Assembly (NCBI GenBank): GCA_038251965.1
Contig: JBBSAV010000003.1
Coordinates: 11,200-75,199, forward strand
From: JAFMJV01 sp038251965
GTDB lineage: Bacteria > Chloroflexota > Limnocylindria > Limnocylindrales > CSP1-4
Direction of reading: 5' to 3'
DNA length: 64,000 nt
The notes under the pieces were generated by a model. That model was not told the origin of the DNA and did no database searches. It was given only the letters and a program-made list of their open reading frames with translations. Positions 27,066 through 35,004 of the stretch are shown in pieces. How positions within the stretch are numbered: the first letter of the stretch is position 1; every line of letters begins with the position of its first letter. A program made the translations under genes and the position numbers.

Positions 27066-28376
27066 CTACGCCGGTTCGACGCGCGCCCTCGAGACGGTGA
27101 CCGTCTCACCATCCACCACGATCTCGGCGGGGATGGGGTGCGACAGGAACAGCGGCATCGATTCGCTGTAGCCGTACGCTCCGGCATCGCGGACGGCGTA
27201 GAGATCGCCGGCTCGGGGACGCGGGGCAGCGACGGCCGAGGCCAGGATGTCAATTGCGGTGCACAGCGGGCCGACAAGGTCGACCCGCGCATCAACGACA
27301 CGGTCGGCGGCTGCACCCACAGGCACCACGCGATGATCTTGCCCCACGAGCCTAGGGCGTAACAGGTGGTGGATGCCACCATCGCTGATGGCCACGTGAT
27401 TGCCGCCGCGCTCCTTGGTGCGGATCACCCGGCACACATAGGCGCCGGACGGGCCAGCCAGCCAGCGGCCCGGCTCAAGCAAGAGGCGCGCTCCTGCGAG
27501 CGTCGGTCGCTGGGCCCAGCTGGTGACCTCGCCACGGAGCCCCTCCCCCAACGCAACGATGTCGAGCGGGTCCTCGTCGTCGGCATAGGGGATGCCAAGG
27601 CCGCCACCGGCATCGAGCACCTCTATCTCGAGGCTGTGACGGGCCGCGATCATCTCGGCGCGACGTGCCAGGTCGACCGCTCCCTCGACCAGGACCGCGG
27701 CTTCCCTCACGTTCGACGCGCCGAAAGCATGGAGGCCTCGCAGGCTGAACGGGCCCTCCGGCGCCAGCGCACCGCTCCGTCGGAGTCGATCGACCGACTC
27801 GTTGGCCTCTTCGTCGGTCAGCCCGAACTTGACGTTGCCAGGCCCGCCGATGATGGGCCTGCCCTCACCATCTCCAGCAGTGGCCAGTCGCAGCATCAGG
27901 CCCTGCCCGCGGTGCGCCAACGTCGCCATCGAGATGATCACGTCGAGCTCGTCGAGAGACTCGATGGTCAATGCCCCGACCCCGACCCGCAGCGCCTCTT
28001 CCAACTCAGCATCGGTCTTTCCAGGGCCGGTGAACACGACCCGCTCAGGGTGGAAGCCGGCACGGATGACCGCTCGCAGCTCACCGCCAGACGCCACATC
28101 CGCGCCCAAGCCAGCGCCACGCAGCGTCGCCAGCACGGCAGGTGAGGGATTGGCCTTGGTGGCGAAGGCGATGTCCACTACGGTCGGGAGAGCAGCTCGC
28201 AAGGCGGCCGCCCGAGCGCGCAGCACGGCGGCGTCGTAGACGTAGAGCGGACTGCCGAAGCGGGCCATCAGGTCATCGACATCCAGTCCCGCCACGGACC
28301 GCCCGAGCCTGATCGACGGCGCCACCTGACGCGATCGGTCTGACCCGATGGCACGCGGTGACCCAACGGCCGTCAT
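27066..28376 (-). CDS. lysA: diaminopimelate decarboxylase
   Basis: 436 residues, fold type III PLP enzyme, last step of lysine synthesis (meso-DAP to lysine). The Schiff-base Lys is in VDIAFATKANPSP, the glycine-rich phosphate loop is DAGGGLGIPY and the active-site C-terminal part is AYGYSESMPLFLS. The entry signature usually carries a Cys (GPxCE); here it is GPLCTAID, so specificity is a bit less certain, but the dap context supports LysA. ATG 28376 overlaps the dapD stop (ATGA). The longer ORF to 28778 lies within dapD and is not used. Confidence 0.9.
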   Translation of the reverse strand: MTAVGSPRAIGSDRSRQVAPSIRLGRSVAGLDVDDLMARFGSPLYVYDAAVLRARAAALRAALPTVVDIAFATKANPSPAVLATLRGAGLGADVASGGELRAVIRAGFHPERVVFTGPGKTDAELEEALRVGVGALTIESLDELDVIISMATLAHRGQGLMLRLATAGDGEGRPIIGGPGNVKFGLTDEEANESVDRLRRSGALAPEGPFSLRGLHAFGASNVREAAVLVEGAVDLARRAEMIAARHSLEIEVLDAGGGLGIPYADDEDPLDIVALGEGLRGEVTSWAQRPTLAGARLLLEPGRWLAGPSGAYVCRVIRTKERGGNHVAISDGGIHHLLRPRLVGQDHRVVPVGAAADRVVDARVDLVGPLCTAIDILASAVAAPRPRAGDLYAVRDAGAYGYSESMPLFLSHPIPAEIVVDGETVTVSRARVEPA

Positions 28377-29278
28377 CTCAGCGCGTCCTCCAGCGCCACT
28401 CGCGCGTCGGTGCCCGCATCGCGGTACTTCACGATCAGCGGCACCGTCACCGAGATGCCCTGCTCGCGTGCCCAGACGGAGGTTGCCGGGCGCGTCCCCG
28501 GGATCACCACGGCATCTGCCGGGACCACAAGTGGCGATTCGGGCGTGCCGCGCAGTTCCCGCTCGGTCACCAGATCGATGAGGCGGCTTTGCCCGGTGAT
28601 GATGGTGCCGGCCGCGATGACCGCCCCCTGGCTCACGGTGACGCCCTCGTAGATCCCGACGCCGCCACCAAGGAACGCCCCATCCTCGACGATCACCGGA
28701 CGCGCACCGGCCGGCTCCAACACACCACCGATCTGGACCGCGGCCGAGAGGTGGACGTCCCGGCCGACCTGCGCACACGATCCGACGAGCACGTGCGAAT
28801 CGATCATCGAGCCGCGGCCGACCCAGGCGCCCACGTTGACGAACGACGGCGGCATGATGGCCACACCGGGCTCAAGATGTGCGCCGCCGCGGACAGACGA
28901 ACCGCCGGGCACGATGCGCCAGGGCGCCCCTGCGACCGAAGCTGCCCGAGAGCCCTCGCTCTCTAGCAGGTCCAGCGTGCCGAAGGCGGACTTGTCGCGG
29001 CCGGCGGTGATGGGTCCATCGCGGACCTCGGTCATGCCCGGCAACCGGAACCCCAGCAGGATGCCCGTCTTGACCCAGGCGTCGATGCGCCAACCACCCT
29101 CGATGGTCGCATCGGGGGTGGCGGCACGAACATCGCCTGCCTCGAGCGCCGCGACGAGGTCGGCCACCACGGCACGAGCCTCGTCGACCAACTCGGCGCC
29201 CGGTGGATCGTCGGCAGCGCGCCAGTCGGCATCGGCCGCCACGACCCGTGACCGAAGCGACGTCGGGTCAGGGCTCAT
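28373..29278 (-). CDS. dapD: tetrahydrodipicolinate N-succinyltransferase
   Basis: 301 residues with a left-handed parallel beta-helix (hexapeptide repeats: GVAIMPPSFVNVGAWVGRG, SMIDSHVLVGSCAQVGRDV). The GGWRIDAWVKTGILLGF block is diagnostic of DapD. It uses succinyl-CoA to succinylate tetrahydrodipicolinate, so this organism makes DAP by the succinylase route; dapC and dapE are not in the window. It overlaps both dapA (4 bp) and lysA (4 bp). Confidence 0.94.
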   Translation of the reverse strand: MSPDPTSLRSRVVAADADWRAADDPPGAELVDEARAVVADLVAALEAGDVRAATPDATIEGGWRIDAWVKTGILLGFRLPGMTEVRDGPITAGRDKSAFGTLDLLESEGSRAASVAGAPWRIVPGGSSVRGGAHLEPGVAIMPPSFVNVGAWVGRGSMIDSHVLVGSCAQVGRDVHLSAAVQIGGVLEPAGARPVIVEDGAFLGGGVGIYEGVTVSQGAVIAAGTIITGQSRLIDLVTERELRGTPESPLVVPADAVVIPGTRPATSVWAREQGISVTVPLIVKYRDAGTDARVALEDALR

Positions 29279-30204
29279 GCAGCGGCCTCCGCGGCCGGGG
29301 CGAGCAGGTCGAGATCAGCCAGGACCGTACGCAGTCGGACCCGGTTGGCATCGTCGAGAGGCAGCAGCGGCTGGCGCAGGACGTCGTTGATGAGGCCCAT
29401 CTCCGCCATGGCGGCCTTCACCGGCACGGGGTTGGAGGTGAGGAAGTTGGCGCGGAAGAGCCCCAGGTGGCGTTCGTGGATGCGTCGCGCTCGATCCCAG
29501 TCGCCCGCGAGCGCCGCGGCACACAGCTCCACCATCACCGCTGGGATCTCGTTCGAGGCGACCGAGATGACACCGTCGCCGCCGACACCCAAGATGGGCA
29601 GCGTCCAGCTGTCGTCGCCCGACAGGACCGCGAAGCCCTCCGGCCGGTCGCGCGTGATGGTCATGATCTGCTCCATGTTCGCCGAGGCCTCCTTGACGGC
29701 CACGATGCGAGGATGCTCAGCGAGGCGCAACAGCGTGTCGGCGTCGACGTTCCCGCCGGTTCGGCCGGGCACGTTGTAGACCACGATGGGCAGGCCACCA
29801 TCGTCGGCGATGGCTCGGTAGTGCGCCTCGAGCATGCGCTGGTCCGGCTTGTTGTAGTAGGGCGAGACGACCAGCGCCGCGTCCGCTCCAAGGCCGGCTG
29901 CTCGTCGCGTGTAGTCGATGGCGTGCTGGGTCACGTTGGATCCGGTGCCAGCCACCACGGGCGTGCTGCCTGCCAGGCCGCGTCGGCGCACCGTCTCGAC
30001 CGTCAGCTCGATGACGCGCTGATCTTCCTCGGCCGTGAGCGTCGGCGACTCGCCCGTCGTGCCCACGGGCACCAGGCCGTTGATGCCGGCGTCGAGCTGG
30101 CGTTCGACCAGTCGGACGAGTGTGGCCTCGTCAAGCTCGCCGGTCGGGGTCAGGGGTGTGACCAGGGCGGTGAAGGCTCCGCGGAGGGTCAGTGTCGGGG
30201 TCAT
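29275..30204 (-). CDS. dapA: 4-hydroxy-tetrahydrodipicolinate synthase
   Basis: 309-residue TIM barrel. It shows the pyruvate-binding GTTGESPTLT, the catalytic Tyr in PIVVYNVPGRTGGN and the Schiff-base Lys in RIVAVKEASANM. It condenses pyruvate with aspartate semialdehyde. The AAGGA about 11 nt before ATG 30204 is a modest ribosome-binding site. It is 56 bp downstream of dapB in one transcript. Confidence 0.95.
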   Translation of the reverse strand: MTPTLTLRGAFTALVTPLTPTGELDEATLVRLVERQLDAGINGLVPVGTTGESPTLTAEEDQRVIELTVETVRRRGLAGSTPVVAGTGSNVTQHAIDYTRRAAGLGADAALVVSPYYNKPDQRMLEAHYRAIADDGGLPIVVYNVPGRTGGNVDADTLLRLAEHPRIVAVKEASANMEQIMTITRDRPEGFAVLSGDDSWTLPILGVGGDGVISVASNEIPAVMVELCAAALAGDWDRARRIHERHLGLFRANFLTSNPVPVKAAMAEMGLINDVLRQPLLPLDDANRVRLRTVLADLDLLAPAAEAAA

Positions 30205-30235
30205 GTCAGGATGTTCCTTTCGATGTCTTGAGCCA

Positions 30236-30267
30236 TTACGTAGGTCAGGCGTTGCGTAGGTCAGGCG
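30236..30267. repeat. 16-bp tandem repeat spanning the dapB stop codon
   Basis: Copies 30236-30251 and 30252-30267 differ at one base (core GCGTAGGTCAGGCG). The second copy contains the dapB TGA stop (30261-30263); the first duplicates it just downstream on the minus strand. Confidence 0.8.
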
Positions 30268-31013
30268 GTCCGTTCGTGGACCAGGGTTGTGAAGTCGGTG
30301 ATCCCGGTGCGGCCCGGATCCGCTATCAGCGTGTCTGCCGCGAGGAGGGCTCCGGCCACGTAGGCGGAGCGGTCACGTGCCGCGATGCGGATCTCGAGTG
30401 ACTCACCGGGGCCGTCGAAGCCGACGGTGTGCATCCCGGGGTGGCTGCCGGCTCGCAGTGCGACCACCTCCAGCACGTCTGGGTCTGGCGCGCCCGACCC
30501 GGTGGCCAGACGCGCCTCGCGCTTCGAAGGGAGGTACGGGATGAGACGGTTGGCGACGGCCAGTGCGGTGCCCGAGGGCCGATCCGCCTTGGCTGCTCGA
30601 TGCTGCTCGAACAAGTAGGCATCGTAGTCGCCGAAGCTGCCGAAGAGGCGGGCGGCGTATTCGGCGATGTCACCGAAGAGGACGGCGCCCAGACTGAAGG
30701 TCGGCGCGACCACGGCTCGGGCTCCGGCGTCGTCGAGACGGGAGGCGAGGGACTGACCGGTCGCGTCTTCAGGCCGCCAGCCAGTGGTGCCGATGACGAA
30801 CGAGCGGCAACCTGCGGAAAGCGCGAGGTCCACGTGCTCGAGCAGCGTGGAGTCGTGGCTGAATTCGAAGGCGACATCGACAGACCCGACCTCGGCGAGG
30901 GTCGGGTATCCGGTCTCGCGGCCGGCCATGGCCACCACCTCGTCGCCCCTCGCCTGAAGCGCGCTAGCGATGGCCAGGCCCATGTTGCCAGTCCCGGTGA
31001 TGAGTGCTCGCAT
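30261..31013 (-). CDS. dapB: 4-hydroxy-tetrahydrodipicolinate reductase
   Basis: 250 residues. The NAD(P) loop is ITGTGNMGLAIASAL, and the catalytic region EQHRAAKADRPSGTAL carries the His/Lys pair. The N-terminal fingerprint GTGNMG differs from the GxxGxxG of E. coli DapB but matches shorter Gram-positive types. It is first of dapB-dapA-dapD-lysA. GAGGA lies 6 nt before ATG 31013. A terminator-like hairpin and a short leader ORF lie upstream, suggesting attenuation. Confidence 0.92.
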   Translation of the reverse strand: MRALITGTGNMGLAIASALQARGDEVVAMAGRETGYPTLAEVGSVDVAFEFSHDSTLLEHVDLALSAGCRSFVIGTTGWRPEDATGQSLASRLDDAGARAVVAPTFSLGAVLFGDIAEYAARLFGSFGDYDAYLFEQHRAAKADRPSGTALAVANRLIPYLPSKREARLATGSGAPDPDVLEVVALRAGSHPGMHTVGFDGPGESLEIRIAARDRSAYVAGALLAADTLIADPGRTGITDFTTLVHERTA

Positions 31014-31060
31014 CGTCTGTCCTCGTCGTTGGCGAGGTCGCTATGGCGTCGGCTTCGAGC

Positions 31061-31100
31061 AAACAAAAAGACCGCAGTCACCCTTGTCGGTGTCTGCGGC
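31061..31100 (-). terminator. intrinsic terminator / attenuator before dapB
   Basis: On the minus strand GCCGCAG-A-CACC pairs with GGTG-A-CTGCGGT (11 bp plus one A-A mismatch, 6-nt loop), followed by TTTTTGTTT. It lies 47 bp upstream of the dapB ATG and after the leader ORF. With no minus-strand gene between here and thrC, 700 bp away, a leader attenuator is the simplest reading. A second 9-bp stem (31102-31110 with 31120-31128) abuts it. Confidence 0.7.
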
Positions 31101-31151
31101 CCTCGGAGCCTTGCCTAGCGGCCCCGAGTCGGTCGTCCCGAACGAAGCCGT

Positions 31152-31214
31152 CTAGACCCTTGCCTCCAGGCAGGGCCGCATCGGCTTCGGCTTCAAGATG
31201 TTCAAGTGTGTCAT
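31152..31214 (-). CDS. candidate leader peptide of the dap operon
   Basis: Twenty codons then TAG, with the Lys-Pro-Lys-Pro run in codons 8-11. The ATG lies 9 nt after a CATGCT -10-like box, so it would be translated from a leaderless mRNA. The 3' end of the ORF overlaps a CCCTGCC/GGCAAGGG stem (31157-31175). Two Lys codons are few for a classical lysine attenuator, so the role is inferred from position only. Confidence 0.35.
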   Translation of the reverse strand: MTHLNILKPKPMRPCLEARV

Positions 31215-31223
31215 CGAGGTCGC

Positions 31224-31252
31224 AGCATGACGGGTGCGGCGCCCCCCGTCAA
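31224..31252 (-). promoter_or_regulatory. candidate dap leader promoter (TTGACG-17-CATGCT)
   Basis: TTGACG (31247-31252, 5/6) and CATGCT (31224-31229, 3/6) with a 17-bp spacer on the minus strand. Transcription from here would produce a leader of about 200 nt before dapB containing the short ORF and the terminator hairpin. Confidence 0.45.
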
Positions 31253-31528
31253 GTCGATGTCGTGTTCCGATACGTCCGTTGCACCCTGGGACCCGAGTCG
31301 TGGTCATGAGCGAGCCATTCGGCGGGGCGAGCTATCCAGACCTCTGCACCAGCACGTCCACGCGACTCTCCGCCTATGCCGGAGGTCAGCGGGCGACACC
31401 TCCTTCGTGGGTCCCCGACGAGACATATTGGCGAGCATCTGGTCGAATGTCACGCAGGGTGGCGTTAGAAGGGTGCACCCGCGCCAAGGGCGATCGTGCC
31501 TGGTCGGATCGCCGCTCCTGCGCGTGCG

Positions 31529-31569
31529 ATCATGCCCGCGGGTGACTGGCATCATGCCCGCGGGTGACT
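31529..31569. repeat. 19-bp direct repeat in non-coding DNA
   Basis: ATCATGCCCGCGGGTGACT occurs at 31529-31547 and 31551-31569 (exact, period 22). It contains the palindrome CCCGCGGG. No function is evident. Confidence 0.75.
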
Positions 31570-31806
31570 AGGCCCGGGGTGTGGGTCAGCCCACCGGCCG
31601 GAGCCACGGGCTTGGCAAGTTCCTAACGCCGCCGGGGGCGACATATGGCTAGATGTCTGGCAGCCCGTGGCGGCGCTGCGGTCCTGCGAGCTGGCGGGCG
31701 ACGGTGGGCGAGCTGGCGATGCACGGCCAGGTGAGCGGCGAGCGTAGCGGCCTGTGCGAGCAGACGCATCGTGGCCGTGAGCCTTACGGCGATCGTCGTC
31801 GCGGCG

Positions 31807-33195
31807 TCATGCGGCCGCTTCCTCCTGCGTCGTGCCCCACCACGCCTCGAAGGCGTCGAAGCTCGGTGCGATCGGTGCGCGGAGCGTGGCGTCGCCGTCG
31901 CCGTCGCCGTCGCCGAGCACATCGAGCGTCTTCATGCCGTTGCCAGTGATGACCAGCACGGTCTCTTCGTGGCGGGAGATGCGGCCAGCGTCGACGGCCC
32001 GTCGCAGAGCGGCCAGTGTCACGCCGCCGGCAGTCTCGGTCAGGATGCCCGTGGTCTCAGCCAGCAGGCGGATAGCCGCCACGGTCTCCTCATCGGACAC
32101 CGCGAGGATGTCCGCATCACTCTCGCGAGCTTGCCTGATGGCATAGCCACCGTCAGCCGGCGAACCGATCGAGAGCGATCGCACGATGGTGTCCGGCTGC
32201 TCCACAGGGCGCACGCTGTCGGTGCCAGCCGCGAACGCATCGGCGATGGGCGAACAGCCAGCTGCCTGGCCACCGAAGAAACGCACGGGCGCCGCGTCCA
32301 GCAGCTCGACATCGACCAGCTCGCGGAAGGCGCGAGCCAGCTTGGTGTACATCGAGCCCGACGCCAGTGGCGCTACCAGCACATGGGGAGCACGCCATCC
32401 CAATTGCTGGGCGACCTCGAAGGCGATGGTCTTGGAGCCTTCGGCATAGAAGGGCCGCAGGTTGACGTTGAGCACGGCCCAACCGTCGAACTCATCGGTC
32501 AGCTCCAGGCACAGCCGATTGACGTCATCGTAGGGTCCGTCGACGCGCACGACGGTGGCACCAAACGCGCGAGCCTGGGCGATCTTGGCTGGCTCCAGGT
32601 CGGCCGGGATGAAGACCACCGCGCGCAGTCCGTGTGCCGCGGCCGCCGCCGCCACGGCCGCCGAGAGATTACCGGTGGAGGCGCAAGCGAGCGTGTGGTA
32701 GCCCCATTGCGCGGCGCGCGCAGCCGCCACGGCCACCGGCCGATCCTTGAACGACAGCGTAGGGTTGCGGGAGTCGTCCTTGACCCACAACTTCTCCAGC
32801 CCGAGGCGCGCAGCCAGCCGTGGCGCATCGGTCAGCGGGGATACGCCCACCTGCAGACCGGCCGTCGGCAGCTGCGTCACTGGCAGCAGCTCGGCATAGC
32901 GCCAGATGGTGGCGTCGCGCGCATCGAGTACCTCGCGGCTGAGCCGAGCGCAGAGCCCGTCGAGATCATAGACCGGCTCGAGTGGGCCGAAACAGCGGCT
33001 GCAGACGAACACGGCACCCTCACCGCCGGCCGTGCCGCAGGCGCGGCAGCGCAGACCGACGTAGCCGGGCACGAAGCCGGGCGCCGATCCGGGCGCCAGG
33101 TCGGGCGCCAGGTCGGCTGGGGCATGAATGGACTTGGCGGCCCCCAATGATTCGTCCGTGACGGCATGCTGGGGGCGAAGGGCGATCTGGGTCAT
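31807..33195 (-). CDS. thrC: threonine synthase
   Basis: 462 residues, fold type II PLP enzyme converting O-phosphohomoserine to threonine. It has an N-terminal zinc-ribbon-like CRACG...CSRC pair (about residues 50-70), the Schiff-base Lys in LSFKDRPVAVA and the phosphate-binding ASTGNLSAAVAA. The Ala-Pro-Asp-Leu repeats near residue 30 come from a 12-bp tandem duplication. AGAGGA lies 8 nt before ATG 33195. Upstream is a leader ORF with consecutive Thr codons and competing hairpins. Confidence 0.93.
   Translation of the reverse strand: MTQIALRPQHAVTDESLGAAKSIHAPADLAPDLAPGSAPGFVPGYVGLRCRACGTAGGEGAVFVCSRCFGPLEPVYDLDGLCARLSREVLDARDATIWRYAELLPVTQLPTAGLQVGVSPLTDAPRLAARLGLEKLWVKDDSRNPTLSFKDRPVAVAAARAAQWGYHTLACASTGNLSAAVAAAAAAHGLRAVVFIPADLEPAKIAQARAFGATVVRVDGPYDDVNRLCLELTDEFDGWAVLNVNLRPFYAEGSKTIAFEVAQQLGWRAPHVLVAPLASGSMYTKLARAFRELVDVELLDAAPVRFFGGQAAGCSPIADAFAAGTDSVRPVEQPDTIVRSLSIGSPADGGYAIRQARESDADILAVSDEETVAAIRLLAETTGILTETAGGVTLAALRRAVDAGRISRHEETVLVITGNGMKTLDVLGDGDGDGDATLRAPIAPSFDAFEAWWGTTQEEAAA
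33079..33114. repeat. 12-bp in-frame tandem repeat in thrC
   Basis: Units 33079-33090, 33091-33102 and 33103-33114 (GGGCGCC plus GATCC or AGGTC) encode a Pro/Ala-rich linker before the zinc-ribbon of threonine synthase. Confidence 0.7.
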
Positions 33196-33261
33196 CAGGG
33201 GATCCTCTCGATCGGTGAGCGGCTCGACGCCCGGGGATGGTGCGACGTGAGCTGATCGTGC

Positions 33262-33456
33262 TCAGGAATCACGAAGGCCGCGACCTTCGTACGTGATCGC
33301 GGCCCCGAGGATCCGGCCTGACGTCGTGGTGCTCCTGTGCGCGACCCGAGTCAGACCCCGACCGATCCCGGCGGGGCCTCGGGCATCGCCATGCGACTGC
33401 CGTGCGGCTTCATCACCGCGGATGATGCCCCAACCGACAGCGAAATGCAAGTACAT
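33262..33456 (-). CDS. candidate threonine-rich leader peptide of thrC
   Basis: A 64-codon frame that ends 66 bp before thrC. It contains three consecutive Thr codons (ACC ACG ACG, 33330-33322) followed by Ile, Leu and another Ile-Thr pair (RSTTTSGRILGAAIT). The Thr run sits about 18 nt before the 5' arm of a hairpin, the classical place for ribosome-stalling control. The ATG lies 7 nt after CATAGT. Length is greater than usual for leader peptides, and an internal start is possible. Confidence 0.4.
   Translation of the reverse strand: MYLHFAVGWGIIRGDEAARQSHGDARGPAGIGRGLTRVAHRSTTTSGRILGAAITYEGRGLRDS
33268..33304 (-). promoter_or_regulatory. mutually exclusive hairpins before thrC
   Basis: Hairpin A pairs GGCCGCGA with TCGCGGCC (33276-33304, 13-nt loop). 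Hairpin B pairs CGAAGG with CCTTCG (33272-33289), extendable by ATCA/TGAT to 33268-33297. A and B share bases, so only one forms at a time. No T-run follows B, so control could be translational or Rho-dependent rather than by an intrinsic terminator. Confidence 0.45.
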
Positions 33457-33510
33457 CACTAATACTATGCAGGTAGTTGTGAACCACTCGGCTTGTTCAC
33501 GCTCACTCAT

Positions 33511-33532
33511 GCATATTGATGCGTACGGATGC
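33511..33532. promoter_or_regulatory. ARG-box-like operator before argR
   Basis: GCATATTGATGC (33511-33522) is a perfect GCAT-N4-ATGC, identical in form to the argG sites. GCGTACGGATGC (33521-33532), with one mismatch, follows it. The pair covers the -35 region of the argR promoter, which suggests autoregulation. Confidence 0.5.
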
Positions 33533-33543
33533 GTCCTCGTCTG

Positions 33544-33549
33544 TATAAT
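33544..33549 (+). promoter_or_regulatory. argR -10 box (TATAAT)
   Basis: A perfect TATAAT ends 8 nt before ATG 33558, so the transcript would start at or next to the ATG (leaderless). No consensus -35 at 17 bp; that stretch is covered by the ARG-box-like palindromes. Confidence 0.65.
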
Positions 33550-33557
33550 CCGTCTCG

Positions 33558-34088
33558 ATGGACCGAGGCCCCAGCACCACCCAGCCGGCGCCGACCCGCG
33601 CCCTCAAGCGGGAGCGACAACGACTCGTGCGCGACCTGGCCGCGACCGGGGCCATCACCAGCCAGCACGACCTGGTTGACCGGCTCGCAAAGCGCGGGTT
33701 CGAGGTCACCCAAGCTACCGTCAGCCGCGACATCGCCGAGCTCGGCCTGGTCAAAGTCCCGCACGATGGCGGGCACATCTACGCCTGGCCAGGAGACCTT
33801 TCCCCTATCTCCGCAGATGCCAACGACGCGCGCCTGCGCCGGATCTTGGCCGACTACGATATCCAGGTCGGGCGCTCAGGGCTGACGTTGTTGCTCGTGT
33901 CGGAGGCCGGCGTCGCGAATGCCATCGGTCAGGCCATCGACGAGTCGACGTTCACCGAACAGGAAGGCACGCTTGCGGGAGACAACACCATCCTCGTCCT
34001 GTTCGCGGACGAGGCCCGGCTGGAGGCATGGCTCAAGCGCTTCGAGGCACTGCGCGCTGCCGTTCCGATGAGGGAGTACGCACGATGA
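33558..34088 (+). CDS. argR: arginine repressor
   Basis: 176 residues (family about 150-170). The N-terminal winged helix contains TQATVSRDIAELGLVKV, an almost exact ArgR recognition-helix signature. The C-terminal hexamerisation/arginine-binding domain has GTLAGDNTILVLFAD, matching the conserved GT(I/L)AGDxT motif. It should bind the GCAT-N4-ATGC sites at argG and its own promoter when arginine is bound. It overlaps the response-regulator gene by 4 bp (ATGA), an unusual coupling. Confidence 0.93.
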   Translation: MDRGPSTTQPAPTRALKRERQRLVRDLAATGAITSQHDLVDRLAKRGFEVTQATVSRDIAELGLVKVPHDGGHIYAWPGDLSPISADANDARLRRILADYDIQVGRSGLTLLLVSEAGVANAIGQAIDESTFTEQEGTLAGDNTILVLFADEARLEAWLKRFEALRAAVPMREYAR

Positions 34089-34801
34089 CGATCCTGGGCG
34101 ACGAACCGGAAACCGGAGGCGCGACCGATCCGCTGAAGATCCTGGTGGTCGATGACGAGCCGGCCATGGTCGGCGCCATGGGCGCGCTCCTGGGGCAAGC
34201 CGGCCATCGCATCATCGCCGCCTACGACGGTGAGGAGGCGCTGCGGCGTTTCCGTGATGACGAGCCCGACCTTGTGCTGCTCGACCTGGCCATGCCCGGC
34301 ATGGACGGTGCCACAGTCTGCAAGCGCATCCGTGAGGTCAGCGATGTGCCCATCATCGTGGTGTCGGGTGAGCGCGACCGCGCAGCCACGGTAGACCTGC
34401 TCGACTCGGGTGCCGACGATTATGTTCGCAAGCCCTTCCGGGCGGATGAGCTGCTGGCGCGTGTTCGGGCGGTCTCGCGAAGAGCGACGGGAGGCCGCGG
34501 TGATCGGGGACGGGGTGACCCCTCAGGCTACGAGCTGGACCGCCGACGGCATGAGATCCGATGGCAGGGCACGCCACTACCCACCACCGTCACCGAGTTC
34601 CGGCTGCTGCGGATCATGGTGGAGCGCCTGGGTGAGGTCGTGCCCCATGACGAGCTGCTGGCCGCAGGTTGGCCCGACGTGCCCGGTCCTGATCCCCTGT
34701 GGCTGAAGCCGCATCTGGCGCGCCTTCGGGAGAAGCTCGTAGCCGCTGGCGCGCCCGTCCCCATCGCCGTCCGCGGAGTCGGCTACCGCCTCGACGTGTA
34801 G
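34085..34801 (+). CDS. OmpR/KdpE-type response regulator
   Basis: 238 residues. The receiver domain has the acidic pair in ILVVDDEPAM, phospho-acceptor Asp in LVLLDLAMPGMDG, and YVRKPF with the conserved Lys. The C-terminal winged-helix domain includes TVTEFRLLRIMVERLGEVV and ends with RGVGYRLDV, as in KdpE/OmpR. ATG 34085 overlaps the argR stop. The GAF histidine kinase 1.6 kb away (ends 36445) is a plausible partner, but this is inference. Confidence 0.92.
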   Translation: MTILGDEPETGGATDPLKILVVDDEPAMVGAMGALLGQAGHRIIAAYDGEEALRRFRDDEPDLVLLDLAMPGMDGATVCKRIREVSDVPIIVVSGERDRAATVDLLDSGADDYVRKPFRADELLARVRAVSRRATGGRGDRGRGDPSGYELDRRRHEIRWQGTPLPTTVTEFRLLRIMVERLGEVVPHDELLAAGWPDVPGPDPLWLKPHLARLREKLVAAGAPVPIAVRGVGYRLDV

Positions 34802-35004
34802 GGGCGGCCACGTTCGCTCCGGTGAGGCAGTCCTGCTCCGCGTCACCGTGTCGCTACCGAACGTGCACCAGCGGGCCACCACATCCCGACCGCGCCGTCG
34901 CTGACATCCCGCCGCGCACTTCGTAGCGTCATCGCCAACCGGTATCGGGCAGCTCAGAACCCGGTGCCTTCGGGGACAGACGCATCGCAGAAGGGACTCA
35001 TTCG

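Larger units (their letters stand above)
31014..31806. other. dapB-thrC intergenic region
   Basis: 793 bp without a convincing protein gene. The left 240 bp hold the dap leader: candidate promoter, leader ORF and terminator hairpin. Near 31529-31569 is a 19-bp direct repeat. Several 60-120 codon frames exist on the plus strand (for example 31234-31545), but none shows family resemblance or a ribosome-binding site. I see nothing clear between 31570 and 31806. Confidence 0.6.
33196..33557. other. thrC-argR divergent intergenic region
   Basis: 362 bp holding the thrC leader (ORF 33262-33456 and hairpins 33268-33304) on the minus strand and the argR promoter with ARG-box-like palindromes (33511-33549). 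The AT-rich part is 33440-33560. Confidence 0.6.

Noticed and set aside
27066..28778. 570-residue form of LysA
   Set aside because: The extension lies inside dapD; ATG 28376 overlaps the dapD stop and gives the normal length.
31020..31260. Lysine riboswitch or T-box before dapB
   Set aside because: The conserved L-box start and the T-box TGGNACC sequence are absent; only a leader ORF and terminator are supported.
31234..31545. 103-codon plus-strand frame upstream of dapB
   Set aside because: No ribosome-binding site, no recognisable domain, and it overlaps the dap leader on the other strand.
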